From: Chloroflexota bacterium
GTDB lineage: Bacteria; Chloroflexota; Anaerolineae; Promineifilales; Promineifilaceae
DNA: 64,000 nt
Direction of reading: 5' to 3'
Assembly (NCBI GenBank): GCA_014584575.1
Contig: JACTMP010000069.1
Location: 1 to 64,000 of the forward strand
Shown here: positions 16,196 to 25,034 of the stretch, piece after piece
Position numbering within the stretch: the stretch's first letter is position 1
Layout of the letters: each line of letters starts with the position of its first letter
Made by a program: the position numbers and the translations under genes
The notes under the pieces: model-generated
Databases searched by the model: none
Seen by the model: only the letters and a program-made list of their open reading frames with translations
Told to the model about the DNA's origin: nothing

Positions 16196-17134
16196 ATGAA
16201 CAACCTAACAATCGGCGTCCTGATCATGGCCTATGGCGGGCCGAATAATTTAGAGGAGATTCCGGGCTACCTGGCGGACATCCGGCACGGCCGTGTCACC
16301 ACCCCCGCCGTCCTGGAAGAAATCACCCACAATTACACCCAGATTGGCGGCAAATCGCCGCTGTTGGAATTTACGACTGCACAAGTGGGAGCCATTCGCG
16401 GGCATCTGAACCCCGACCGATTCAAGGTGTACCTGGGGATGCGTCACTGGTCGCCCTGGATTGAAGATGCGGTGCGGGAGATGCTGGACGATGGCATCAG
16501 CCGCGCCGTCAGCCTGGTGCTGGCCCCCCATTTCAGCAAATTGAGCATTGCCAAATATCACGACAAAATTGCAGCGGGGCTGGAGATGTTTCACGGCCGT
16601 ATCGAATTTGCCCACATCCTCAGTTACCATGACGTACCGGGGCTGATTGGCCCGCTGGCGGAACGGGTACAGGCCGGGCTGCACGAATGGCCGGAGAGGG
16701 AACGGGCAAATGTGCATGTCGTTTTCAGTGCCCACAGCCTGCCGGAGCGCATCCTGAAAATGGGCGATCCGTATGACAGCCAGCTTCGGGAAACGGCGCG
16801 GCTGGTGGCGGCGCAGATCGGGCTATCGGATACGCAGTGGTCGTGGAGCTACCAGTCGGCCGGCCGCAGCCCCGAACCGTGGTTGGGGCCGCAGTTGCAG
16901 GAATACATCCCGGAACTGGCGGCCAAAGGGATCAAAAACATCGTCTCTGTGCCCGTCGGTTTTGTCTGTGATCACGTGGAGATTTTGTTTGATATTGACA
17001 TTCAGGCACAGGCGGTGGCAAAGGAGTGCTGGGTGCGGCTGGTACGGCCGTCGGCCCTGAACACCGATCCCGTTTTTATGCAACAACTGGCCGATTTGAT
17101 TGTGGCGAAGGCCGACGAGCATAGGTGGCTATAA
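16196..17134 (+). CDS. hemH: Ferrochelatase (probably coproporphyrin ferrochelatase, CpfC)
   Basis: 312 residues, close to the short monomeric Bacillus enzyme. It inserts Fe2+ into coproporphyrin III or protoporphyrin IX. The catalytic histidine is His180 in FSAHSLPERI, and the acidic metal path is in DHVEILFDID. Tyr13 matches the position seen in coproporphyrin ferrochelatases. Together with chdC this favours coproporphyrin as substrate; the sequence alone does not prove it. Confidence 0.93.
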   Translation: MNNLTIGVLIMAYGGPNNLEEIPGYLADIRHGRVTTPAVLEEITHNYTQIGGKSPLLEFTTAQVGAIRGHLNPDRFKVYLGMRHWSPWIEDAVREMLDDGISRAVSLVLAPHFSKLSIAKYHDKIAAGLEMFHGRIEFAHILSYHDVPGLIGPLAERVQAGLHEWPERERANVHVVFSAHSLPERILKMGDPYDSQLRETARLVAAQIGLSDTQWSWSYQSAGRSPEPWLGPQLQEYIPELAAKGIKNIVSVPVGFVCDHVEILFDIDIQAQAVAKECWVRLVRPSALNTDPVFMQQLADLIVAKADEHRWL

Positions 17135-17168
17135 TCTCGTTGAATACGCATTCCAACAGCGTAAGATA

Positions 17169-18041
17169 ATGAAACCAACACGTCCAATAAAGATCACCGA
17201 TTACATAGTCATTGCTGGGAGTTTGCTTATTACTTCCACGTTTGTACTGTGGGCGATTTTACAATCGTGGTCACCTAAAAGAACGATAAATGACATTGAA
17301 AACATGACACTGTTATGGAGCGGCGATATTGACATAAATTACCCAGTTATCTACTCATATAATGGGAATGCAATAGTGTATACAAGCGCAGGGTTATCAT
17401 CATTTGACTTGAGTAATGGGCGGAAAAACTGGCAAACTGACATCCTTTCCCCTTCTGTTATTCGGATACATGATGAAAAAATAGTCGTGTCGTCAGGAAA
17501 GTGGCTAGAGGCAGCACCAACAGCCAACGGGCAAGAATTCCCATCTTGTTTCTTCGGCGGTGCTGCATCATTGTCAACTTATGATCCCAACACAGGAGAA
17601 ATTGTCTGGGGCTATGGCTACCGGGGCGTGGATCCTTCAACATTGGGGCTGAATGGGCAACACGCTTTTTTGACAGGTTTTGCTAACCAGTCCACCTCAA
17701 GGGCAATTTCGGAAATTGACCTTACCAGTGGTGCAGTCACATATCATGATTGTTCATGGGATGTAAGAGAAAGGCCGATTCAAAATAGTTCAGCGGATGA
17801 ATCGTGGCCTGAAAAGTCCAGTTCCTACCAGATTGTTGTTGATGATGCTGTTTTTCCCATATCACAAGACAGCAAATTTTTTGTTCAGGATACAAAAACC
17901 ATGATTGTCATTGGACAAGCCAGTTTTCGAGGCGTGGGATTAAACCCTTACCAAATGGTGAACACTTTTGTGGAAGATAAATTGGTGATTTATTTTGAAG
18001 ATAGCCACCAGATTTATGTCTTTCAACTTCAAGCAAATTAA
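17169..18041 (+). CDS. Membrane-anchored PQQ-like beta-propeller protein
   Basis: 290 residues. One N-terminal transmembrane helix (about residues 12-34) is followed by an outer region with PQQ/WD-like blades, e.g. SFDLSNGRKNWQTD and YDPNTGEIVWGYG. No catalytic motif is visible. It is clearly more AT-rich than its neighbours and holds no ACGGCCGT octamer, in a gap of about 1.3 kb between octamers, so it may be a recent arrival in the heme cluster. Start ATG 17169; the frame is open upstream into the hemH end. Confidence 0.65.
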   Translation: MKPTRPIKITDYIVIAGSLLITSTFVLWAILQSWSPKRTINDIENMTLLWSGDIDINYPVIYSYNGNAIVYTSAGLSSFDLSNGRKNWQTDILSPSVIRIHDEKIVVSSGKWLEAAPTANGQEFPSCFFGGAASLSTYDPNTGEIVWGYGYRGVDPSTLGLNGQHAFLTGFANQSTSRAISEIDLTSGAVTYHDCSWDVRERPIQNSSADESWPEKSSSYQIVVDDAVFPISQDSKFFVQDTKTMIVIGQASFRGVGLNPYQMVNTFVEDKLVIYFEDSHQIYVFQLQAN

Positions 18042-18148
18042 CAGGATTTGGCAGATGAACGCAACAATCATCGGTGGACATTCACCTATCCAGCAGCAAC
18101 ATATTGGCTATAGCAGTACACACCTGATGTGAGCATTAAGGACATCCC

Positions 18149-19444
18149 ATGAACATTCAAAAATCTATCGAACTATTTGCGAAAGCCCAAACGCTCCTGC
18201 CCGGCGGGGTGGATTCACCGGCGCGGGCGTTTCGGGCGGTGGGTGGGCAGCCGTTGTTTATTGACCGGGGCGAAGGGGCATATCTGGTGGATGTGGACGG
18301 CAACCGTTTTGTGGATTACGTCCTTTCCTTTGGGCCGCTCATTCGCGGGCACGCCCACCCGGAGGTGGTGCGGGCGTTGGCGGACACGGCCGTGAAAAGC
18401 ACCAGTTTCGGCGCACCCAGCCCGCTGGAAGTGGAGCTGGCCGAATTGGTGATGGCCTTCATGCCCAACATCGAGATGATCCGCTTCGTCAACTCCGGTA
18501 CTGAGGCCACCATGAGCGCCTTACGGCTGGCGCGGGCCTTCACCTCGCGCAGCAAAATCGTCAAATTTCAGGGCAACTATCACGGCCATGCCGATATGCT
18601 GCTGGTGCAGGCCGGTTCCGGCGTCGCCACCTTGGGGCTGCCCGATTCCCCCGGCGTGCCCAAAGCGACGGCCGCGGATACGCTGGTCGCGCCCTACAAT
18701 AATTTGGAAGCGGTAGCCGCTTTGTTTGCCCAATTCCCGGGCCAAATTGCGGCCATTATTGTCGAGCCGGTGGCGGGCAACATGGGCGTGGTACCGCCGC
18801 AGCCCGGCTTTCTGGAAGGGCTGCGCGCCATCACCACACAGGAGGGGGCGCTGCTGATTTTTGACGAGGTGATGACCGGATTTCGGGTGCATCCCGGCGG
18901 AGCACAGGCGCTGTACAACGTGCGGCCGGACATTACGGCGTTGGGCAAGGTGATTGGCGGCGGGCTGCCGGTGGGGGCGTATGGCGGTCGTCGGGACATC
19001 ATGCAGATGGTCGCGCCCATTGGCCCGATGTACCAGGCGGGCACCCTGTCCGGCAATCCGCTGGCGATGGCGGCGGGCATTGCCACCTTGCAAGGGTTAC
19101 AGGTGGAGGGGGTGTGGCAGGCGGTGGCAGACACGGCCGTGACTCTCACCACCGCCATTCACCAAGCTGCTGACAGGGCGGGCGTACCCGTGCAAATCAA
19201 CCGGGTGGGCACGATGTTCACTACCTTTTTCACCGGGCAGCCGGTGACGGATTGGGATTCGGCGGCCAGAAGCGATACGGCGAAGTTTGGCCGCGCCTTC
19301 CAGATTTTGCTGGAAAACGGCGTCTATCTGCCGCCCAGCCAGTTTGAGGCCTGTTTCCTATCCACCGCACATGGCGATGCGGAGATAGAGCGGACGGTAG
19401 CGGCGTTTGCGGGGGCGTTTACGGCCGTGAGGCGTGACCAGTGA
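18149..19444 (+). CDS. hemL: Glutamate-1-semialdehyde 2,1-aminomutase
   Basis: 431 residues. It isomerises glutamate-1-semialdehyde to 5-aminolevulinate. The PLP lysine is Lys267 in [11 protein letters not shown]. The [10 protein letters not shown] start, the [15 protein letters not shown] motif and the [10 protein letters not shown] motif are all present. It closes the heme cluster and, with hemA, completes the C5 route. Confidence 0.97.
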   Translation: MNIQKSIELFAKAQTLLPGGVDSPARAFRAVGGQPLFIDRGEGAYLVDVDGNRFVDYVLSFGPLIRGHAHPEVVRALADTAVKSTSFGAPSPLEVELAELVMAFMPNIEMIRFVNSGTEATMSALRLARAFTSRSKIVKFQGNYHGHADMLLVQAGSGVATLGLPDSPGVPKATAADTLVAPYNNLEAVAALFAQFPGQIAAIIVEPVAGNMGVVPPQPGFLEGLRAITTQEGALLIFDEVMTGFRVHPGGAQALYNVRPDITALGKVIGGGLPVGAYGGRRDIMQMVAPIGPMYQAGTLSGNPLAMAAGIATLQGLQVEGVWQAVADTAVTLTTAIHQAADRAGVPVQINRVGTMFTTFFTGQPVTDWDSAARSDTAKFGRAFQILLENGVYLPPSQFEACFLSTAHGDAEIERTVAAFAGAFTAVRRDQ

Positions 19445-19531
19445 AGTTGCCCACATTATGGCGTGTCAGCCCCTTGATTGATCCACATTGTTTCAGGTGT
19501 CAGTTACGGCATTTTGGTAGAAAATAGGGGC

Positions 19532-19678
19532 ATGAGCAGCTATGACGAGTTAAGCGCCCAACATTTAGTACACAAATTGGAAGTGGCCGGGGAATACCCG
19601 CACCCCGACCTGATTGAGGCCATTTGGGATCGGGGGGCGGAGACACGGCCGTATCTGCGCCAATTGTTCCAGCACTGA
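19532..19678 (+). pseudogene. Short remnant, possibly the N-terminus of a DUF1186-like protein
   Basis: 48 residues (start ATG 19532). The sequence (LVHKLEVAGEYPHPDLIEAIWDRG ... RPYLRQLF) resembles the repeated helical start of DUF1186/HEAT-like proteins and then stops. It is followed after three bases by a truncated thrB. Probably decayed; a genuine micro-protein cannot be ruled out. Confidence 0.4.
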
Positions 19679-19681
19679 CAC

Positions 19682-19828
19682 ATGACACAAGTAACAGTTT
19701 CCATTCCGGCGACCTCGGCCAATTGGGGGCCAGGGTTTGATTGTTTGGGGCTGGCGCTGGCGTTGCCCAATCGTATTACCTTCACGGCCGTACTCCCGCA
19801 CCTTCTACATCTCAATACAATAGAGTGA
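19682..19828 (+). pseudogene. thrB: Truncated homoserine kinase (N-terminal fragment)
   Basis: 48 codons. The first 37 give the classic GHMP-kinase start of homoserine kinase ([29 protein letters not shown]), after which the sequence becomes unrelated and stops. The loss of homology begins right at an ACGGCCGT octamer (19784). It lacks the ATP-binding and catalytic regions and so cannot be functional. Confidence 0.8.
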
Positions 19829-19903
19829 GGTACAGATAGCCGAGGGCTGTAACAAAGTCGTAATCCTTTTAGAACATCACCTTAATTTGTGTACACTACT
19901 CTG

Positions 19904-19966
19904 GTTCGTAGTGGGCAATTTATTGCCTGCTTATGACGGACGGGCGATAAATCACCTACTACAAAC
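19904..19966. repeat. GTTCGTAGTAGGCGAT-type inverted repeat, diverged copy
   Basis: GTTCGTAGTGGGCAATTTATTGCC faces GGCGATAAATCACCTACTACAAAC. It is a diverged member of the family also found at 42101 and 59126. It lies in the leader of the thioredoxin lipoprotein gene. Confidence 0.75.
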
Positions 19967-19985
19967 TAATGCAGAGGAGACAACG

Positions 19986-20711
19986 ATGATGAAAAAGATG
20001 ATGTATACGGGAATTTTGATGCTGTTGGCGCTGTTTTTGGCGGCGTGTAATGCGGCGGGCGGAGTGGAACCGGACACGGCCGTGACCTCCCCCCTCACCG
20101 CCGAAACCATCATGGAAGAAACAGAAGACGACATGGCCGATGATATGGCCGCCCCCACCGACGAGTCCATGATGGAAGAGGATGAGGCGGCTATGTCTGA
20201 TGACGCCATGATGGAAGAAGAAGGTGAGGCAATGATGGAGGAGGATATGGCCGACGACGCCATGACGTCCAAACCCGCCTGGCAAACCATCAGCCTCACC
20301 GATGTACGCAGCGGCCAGACCTTTACCCTGGCCGACTTTGCCGGGAAAACGGTGTTCGTGGAAACGATGGCCACCTGGTGCTCTAACTGCCGCCAACTTT
20401 TAGGTAACGTGGCCGCCGCCCGCAGCCAGATGGCCGGGGAAGATGTCCTCTTTGTCGCCCTGAGCGTAGAAACCAACATCAGTGACGCGGCTTTGGCCGA
20501 CTACACCGAGCAAACCGGTTTTGACTGGACATTTGCCGTCGCTTCGCCGGAACTGCTGCAAGAGTTAGCGGCCACCTTTGGCACAACTATCGTCAATCCA
20601 CCGGCAACACCACACTTCATTATTCGCCCCGACGGCAGCTACACCGACCTGGCCACCGGCATCAAATCGCCCGACGCGATTATCAGTCAATTGCAGGAAG
20701 CGGGCGGCTAA
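19986..20711 (+). CDS. Thioredoxin-like lipoprotein with acidic Met-rich linker
   Basis: 241 residues. The signal peptide ends in a lipobox (LAAC, lipid-modified Cys21). Residues about 40-93 are a low-complexity linker made mainly of Met, Glu, Asp and Ala in EEDMADD-like units. The redoxin domain follows, with the active site W131-C132-S-N-C135. It probably receives electrons from the CcdA protein encoded next and reduces outer or cytochrome-c-related thiols. The Met/acid linker could bind copper or another metal; that is inference. GAGGAGA precedes the ATG at 19986. Confidence 0.85.
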   Translation: MMKKMMYTGILMLLALFLAACNAAGGVEPDTAVTSPLTAETIMEETEDDMADDMAAPTDESMMEEDEAAMSDDAMMEEEGEAMMEEDMADDAMTSKPAWQTISLTDVRSGQTFTLADFAGKTVFVETMATWCSNCRQLLGNVAAARSQMAGEDVLFVALSVETNISDAALADYTEQTGFDWTFAVASPELLQELAATFGTTIVNPPATPHFIIRPDGSYTDLATGIKSPDAIISQLQEAGG

Positions 20712-20715
20712 GAAC

Positions 20716-20765
20716 GCGATGCGTGATGCGTGAATAGCTGTCACGCATCACGCATCACGCATCAC
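20716..20765. repeat. TGATGCGTGA-type inverted repeat, copy 2
   Basis: GCGATGCGTGATGCGTGA faces TCACGCATCACGCATCACGCATCA. It fills the gap between the thioredoxin gene and ccdA. Confidence 0.88.
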
Positions 20766-20767
20766 TT

Positions 20768-21433
20768 ATGAACCAACTACTCGAAGCCTTCCTCCTCGGC
20801 AACGCCGCCATTCTCACCAACGTTTGTGTGCTGCCCCTGTATCCCGGCCTGATTGCTTTCCTGGCCGGGAATGCGGCCAACGAGCGCACCGCTTATGCCG
20901 CCAAATGGCTGGGCTTTTTTGTGTTGGCGGGGGTGTTGAGCCTGATGCTGCTGGTGGGGCTGGTAATGTATCTCTTCCGACAGTCGTTTGGGGTCATCCT
21001 GCCCTGGCTGTTGCCGCTGATTTATGGGGTGGTAATTGTGATGGGGCTGTTGATGTTGAACGGCCGTAACCCCTTTGCCCGCTTCACGGCCGTGCAAACC
21101 CCCATCCTGCGCAACCCCTTCGCCGCCGCCTTTGTCTATGGCTTGCTGCTTGGCCCCATGACCCTGCCCTGCGCCGGGCCATTGGTCGTCAGCGCCTTTT
21201 TGTTGGGCGCGGGCAGTTTTACCAACCTGGCCAACAGCATCGTCTACTTTATCGCCTTTGGCATCGGCTTTGGCTGGCCACTGGTGGTGCTGCCCTTTGC
21301 CGCCCTGCCGGTGCAGCGCCGCTTCACCCGCTGGACGGGCCAAAATTACCAGATGCTCACCCGCCTTTCTGGCGCACTGCTCATTGCCATTGGCATCTTT
21401 GGATTGGCAGTGGATGTAGCCCCAAACCTCTGA
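20768..21433 (+). CDS. ccdA: CcdA/DsbD-like transmembrane thiol reductase
   Basis: 221 residues, about six transmembrane helices, with the two conserved membrane cysteines Cys20 (NVCVLPLYPGL) and Cys135 (LPCAGPL). It passes electrons from cytoplasmic thioredoxin across the membrane, usually for cytochrome c maturation or an extracytoplasmic thioredoxin. The partner is probably the lipoprotein encoded directly upstream. Proximity to the heme cluster fits cytochrome biogenesis. Confidence 0.87.
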   Translation: MNQLLEAFLLGNAAILTNVCVLPLYPGLIAFLAGNAANERTAYAAKWLGFFVLAGVLSLMLLVGLVMYLFRQSFGVILPWLLPLIYGVVIVMGLLMLNGRNPFARFTAVQTPILRNPFAAAFVYGLLLGPMTLPCAGPLVVSAFLLGAGSFTNLANSIVYFIAFGIGFGWPLVVLPFAALPVQRRFTRWTGQNYQMLTRLSGALLIAIGIFGLAVDVAPNL

Positions 21434-21451
21434 TATTGCTACACTCAGGCC

Positions 21452-22615
21452 ATGAACGAACTGGCCTCTACCCCCGTTTTTGAACTCCTGCAATTGATTG
21501 ATGCAGATCCGCCCCGCATCGCCGGGTTGATTGACCATACCCTGCTCAAACCGGACGCCACCGAAGTGATGATTGAGCAGTTATGTAAAGAGGCGCGCCA
21601 ATATCACTTCGCCTCTGTGTGTGTAAACCCCACCCACGTCCGTTTTGCGGCGGCGCAGTTGGCCGGGTCAGAGGTGAAGGTATGTGCGGTGGTCGGCTTT
21701 CCGCTGGGCGCATCCACCACCGCCGCCAAAGTGACGGAGACGGAGCAGGCCATTGCCGGCGGGGCCACGGAAATTGATATGGTCATCAACATTGGCGCGG
21801 TGAAAGGGGGGGATGATGGTTTTACACGGGCGCAGATCACGGCCGTGACCGAAACCGCCCACCGCCACCACGCCCTCTGCAAAGTAATCATCGAAACCAG
21901 CTACCTCAACAATGAAGAAAAAGTGCGCGTCTGCCAGATTGCCAGACAGGTAGGGGCCGACTTTGTGAAAACTTCCACCGGCTTCAGCGGTGGCGGGGCC
22001 ACAGTGGAAGATGTGGCCCTGATGCGCCACACCGTTGGTCAGCAAATGGGTGTCAAAGCGTCTGGTGGAGTGCGCTCCTACGACGACGCCCGGCGCATGA
22101 TTGCCGCCGGAGCCAATCGGCTGGGCAGCAGCAACGGCGTACAAATCGCCCAGGAAGCACAACTGGCAAAACGGGGCGAAACCCAGATTTTGCGGGTGGC
22201 CGAAGCGGTGCTGTACGTGACAGATATTCCCCGCGCCAAACAGTTTTATGCGCAGGTATTGGGATTGCCCGTTTCTAATGAATTTGAAGACGCTCTATTT
22301 CTGCAAACCGGCCAGAATTCCACGCTGATTTTGTTTGACATCAACAAATTGGAGGGGCGCATCAGCCCCATTCCGGGGCATGGTGCGCGGGGGCGTGGGC
22401 ACGTCTGCCTCTCCATTCCACCGGAGCAGATGGACGCCTGGCGGGAGCGGCTGCGCGAACATGGCGTGGCGATTGAACATGAACAGGATTGGTCATTAGG
22501 CACCCACTCCCTCTACTTCCGCGACCCGGACGAGAACAGCCTGGAATTGATGGACGGCCGTCACTACCGGCGCGTCTGGCGGCGATTACAGGAGACAGAG
22601 GAACAGGGTTATTAA
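21452..22615 (+). CDS. deoC: Deoxyribose-phosphate aldolase fused to a VOC/glyoxalase domain
   Basis: 387 residues. Residues 1-233 are DeoC, which splits 2-deoxyribose-5-phosphate into glyceraldehyde-3-phosphate and acetaldehyde; Schiff-base Lys173 ([11 protein letters not shown]) and Lys202 (VKASGG) are present. Residues about 246-372 form a vicinal-oxygen-chelate domain with two beta-alpha-beta-beta-beta units ([46 protein letters not shown]). The VOC part might act on an aldehyde-derived product such as methylglyoxal, but not all metal ligands are evident. The reading frame is continuous across the junction. Confidence 0.9.
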   Translation: MNELASTPVFELLQLIDADPPRIAGLIDHTLLKPDATEVMIEQLCKEARQYHFASVCVNPTHVRFAAAQLAGSEVKVCAVVGFPLGASTTAAKVTETEQAIAGGATEIDMVINIGAVKGGDDGFTRAQITAVTETAHRHHALCKVIIETSYLNNEEKVRVCQIARQVGADFVKTSTGFSGGGATVEDVALMRHTVGQQMGVKASGGVRSYDDARRMIAAGANRLGSSNGVQIAQEAQLAKRGETQILRVAEAVLYVTDIPRAKQFYAQVLGLPVSNEFEDALFLQTGQNSTLILFDINKLEGRISPIPGHGARGRGHVCLSIPPEQMDAWRERLREHGVAIEHEQDWSLGTHSLYFRDPDENSLELMDGRHYRRVWRRLQETEEQGY

Positions 22616-22623
22616 GCGTTAGT

Positions 22624-22962
22624 TCACAAATCCAAAGTGATTTTCAAAATCCGATCTACTTCTACCATAACATCTGGCGGCAATGTCCCCCGTTGCCGCA
22701 GTAATCGTGTCCTGGCTATAGCGCGTACCTGACCACCCAACGCTATGGAATCGGCCGTTAAACCTCCATGACCACTCTGGATAAGTAAATTGTTTGGGTA
22801 AACACGCCTGACATGATGTGCGCTGGTCACTGGCACCACCACAATGACAGAGCTATATTGATTGATCGCATCTCGGCTCACCACAATGACTGGCCGTATT
22901 CCTGCCTGCTCAGAACCTTCGGTCGGATTAAGCCGGGCGTCGAAAACATCGCCACGCTTCAT
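22624..22962 (-). CDS. MazF/PemK-family endoribonuclease toxin
   Basis: 112 residues with the family start KRGDVFDARLNPTEGSEQAGIRPVIVVS and VVVPVTS. This is the toxin of a type II module that cleaves mRNA at short sequences. Its start overlaps the end of the upstream antitoxin gene by four bases (ATGA), the usual coupled arrangement. Confidence 0.9.
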   Translation of the reverse strand: MKRGDVFDARLNPTEGSEQAGIRPVIVVSRDAINQYSSVIVVVPVTSAHHVRRVYPNNLLIQSGHGGLTADSIALGGQVRAIARTRLLRQRGTLPPDVMVEVDRILKITLDL

Positions 22963-23258
22963 CTTGTTCCACCCTGCTCCGCTTCGGCCAGCGATTCCCA
23001 GTCACTCACGGCAAATGATTCTGCCATTTCTGTCTGCAATGCCTGATAATCAGCATCTTCGGCCAGGGCTGCAAACTGTTGATCAATCTCTTCTCGCTCC
23101 CAATCAGCAATAAACTGCTCCAGGGCGGCGATGATCAGGGCATTACGATTAGGTATCCGCCCCGAATCCACCATATCCTGACTGCGGCGCAGTAAACTTG
23201 CAGGTAATGTCACTGTTGTCCGGATCGTGTCATATCTTTCCCATGTACCAGATTGCAT
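22959..23258 (-). CDS. Ribbon-helix-helix antitoxin (MazE-like partner)
   Basis: 99 residues. The N-terminal ribbon-helix-helix (RTTVTLPASLLRRSQDMVDSGRIPNRNALIIAALEQF) binds DNA; an acidic C-terminus would wrap the toxin. The ATG at 23258 follows GGAGGT by five bases, which decides against the upstream ATG at 23270. It should autoregulate the pair. Confidence 0.85.
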   Translation of the reverse strand: MQSGTWERYDTIRTTVTLPASLLRRSQDMVDSGRIPNRNALIIAALEQFIADWEREEIDQQFAALAEDADYQALQTEMAESFAVSDWESLAEAEQGGTR

Positions 23259-23394
23259 ATGAACCTCCATGCATTTTGATGCAAAATATGATGCTATTAT
23301 AGATGTACATCTTGATGAGTGCCAAGACCATTAGAACTCCATCCCCTTTGCACAAAATTTGCAGATTTGCCCCCTAGAATCAGCACATGGCGGA

Positions 23395-23416
23395 GTTCGC
23401 ATCCTCAGATGCGAAC
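23395..23416. repeat. CATCCTCAGATGC palindrome, short copy
   Basis: GTTCGCATCCTCAGATGCGAAC is an incomplete short member of the family at 30634 and 51466, directly next to an ACGGCCGT octamer. It lies in the leader of the efflux adaptor gene. Confidence 0.65.
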
Positions 23417-23447
23417 GGCCGTGTATTTGAGAATAGGAGTAGCAATA

Positions 23448-24971
23448 ATGCAACAAAAACGAATCATCTGGCCGGTGCTGACGGCCGTAGTCCTTCTCCT
23501 GGCTGCCTGTGCCGGTCAACCGGCCGCCGAACCAGCGAGTGGCGAAATCGTCACCGCCTTCATCGGCGACCTGACGGCCAGCGCCAGCGCCACCGGGCAG
23601 GTGGCCGCGCCGCGCACGGCCGTCCTCGCCGTCAACCAGCCGGGGCGCGTCACCGAACGGTATGTGCAGGTGGGCGACAGCGTGCAGGCGGGCGACCCAC
23701 TGGTACAGCTAGAAACAGCCCAATTAGAACTCAACCTGGCTTCGGCGCAGCAAAATTTGCGGCTGCAAGAGGCCAATTTGGCGGCACTGTCTGAGCCGCC
23801 GGCCGCAGCCGATGTGGCCGCAGCGGAGGCCAATGTGGCCAACGCCCAGGCCAGCCTGGATGAACTGCGGGCGGGGCCTTCGGCTGCGCAAACGGCCGTT
23901 TATTCGGCTACCCTGGCCGTCTCTGAAGCCTCGCTGTATGCGGCGTCGGCGCAGTATCAGAGCGCGGCCAACAGCGTCAGCCAGGCGCAAATTCAGCAGG
24001 CAGAAGCGGCCGTGGCCGTAGCCCAGAGCAATCTGGACCGTGCCCGCGAAATCAACGCCGAGAACACCAATCAACAAACCCATGAGGCGATGCTGGCGGC
24101 GGAGCAAGAACTGGCCAATGCCCAGGCGCAGTTGGACAATTTGCGGGCCACCGATACCAGTGCGGCACAGGGCAGTCTGGCGGCGGCAGCGGCGCGGCTG
24201 GAAGGGGCGGAAGCAAATTTTAGCCTGAATGTGGGCGGGGCAACGGCCGTACAGCTTGCCGCCGCCGAAGCCCAACTGGCCCAGGCGGAAGCGACGCTGG
24301 CCGATTTGTTGGCCGAACCGACCGAGGCAGAATGGCAAACGGCCGTCGCCCAGGTGGAACAGGCAACGCTGGCAGTGGCCGATGCCCAGGAAGCGCTGGA
24401 TAAAGCTACCGTGCGGGCGCCGTTTAGTGGGGTGGTCACGGCCGTACATGCCCACGTCGGTGAGTATGCCAGTGGCGCGGTGGTGGAATTAATGGCGACG
24501 GCCGACCTGGAAGTGGTGGTGCCGGTGGATGAAATTGACATTGGCGCGTTAGAGGTCGGGCAGGAAGCCATCATCACCCTGGAGACGTGGCCGGATGTGG
24601 AGATTGCCAGCGAAGTGAGCCAGATTGCCCCCAGCCCGGCGGCGGGCAACGATTCCCTCGTCACCTACAACGTGTATCTGCGTCTGGGCGAAACGGATGT
24701 CCCGGCGCGGCCGGGCATGACGGCCAACGTGCAGTTGATCACCAGCCAGCGCGACGGGATTCTGCTCGTTCCCAACCGGGCGATTCAAGTAAACCGCGCC
24801 AATGGCACATACACCGTCAACCGGGTGAATGGGGATACGACGGAGGCAGTGGAAGTGACCATTGGCCTGCGTGACGGGCAATATACCCAGATTACCGGCG
24901 GCCTGGCGGAAGGTGACCGGGTGATGATCGGTAACAATGTGCCCACCGTGAGCTTTGGGCCGGGGGAATGA
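23448..24971 (+). CDS. Membrane fusion (HlyD/RND-MFP-like) lipoprotein 1
   Basis: About 507 residues. Lipoprotein signal (LLLAAC, Cys21), a lipoyl/barrel-sandwich half, a long Ala/Gln/Glu-rich coiled coil (about residues 80-330), the second half-motif (VRAPFSGVVTAVHAHVGEY), then beta-barrel and membrane-proximal domains. It is the periplasm-side or extracytoplasmic adaptor for the MacB-like ABC exporter encoded downstream. TAGGAG precedes the ATG at 23448; the longer upstream frame has no signal sequence in the right place. Confidence 0.9.
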   Translation: MQQKRIIWPVLTAVVLLLAACAGQPAAEPASGEIVTAFIGDLTASASATGQVAAPRTAVLAVNQPGRVTERYVQVGDSVQAGDPLVQLETAQLELNLASAQQNLRLQEANLAALSEPPAAADVAAAEANVANAQASLDELRAGPSAAQTAVYSATLAVSEASLYAASAQYQSAANSVSQAQIQQAEAAVAVAQSNLDRAREINAENTNQQTHEAMLAAEQELANAQAQLDNLRATDTSAAQGSLAAAAARLEGAEANFSLNVGGATAVQLAAAEAQLAQAEATLADLLAEPTEAEWQTAVAQVEQATLAVADAQEALDKATVRAPFSGVVTAVHAHVGEYASGAVVELMATADLEVVVPVDEIDIGALEVGQEAIITLETWPDVEIASEVSQIAPSPAAGNDSLVTYNVYLRLGETDVPARPGMTANVQLITSQRDGILLVPNRAIQVNRANGTYTVNRVNGDTTEAVEVTIGLRDGQYTQITGGLAEGDRVMIGNNVPTVSFGPGE

Positions 24972-24972
24972 A

Positions 24973-25023
24973 GACGTGAGACGTGATGCGTGACCAGTGA
25001 CTCTCACGCATCACGCATCACGA
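24973..25023. repeat. TGATGCGTGA-type inverted repeat, copy 3
   Basis: GACGTGAGACGTGATGCGTGA faces TCACGCATCACGCATCACG. It fills the gap between the two adaptor genes. Confidence 0.88.
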
Positions 25024-25034
25024 AGGAAATTATC

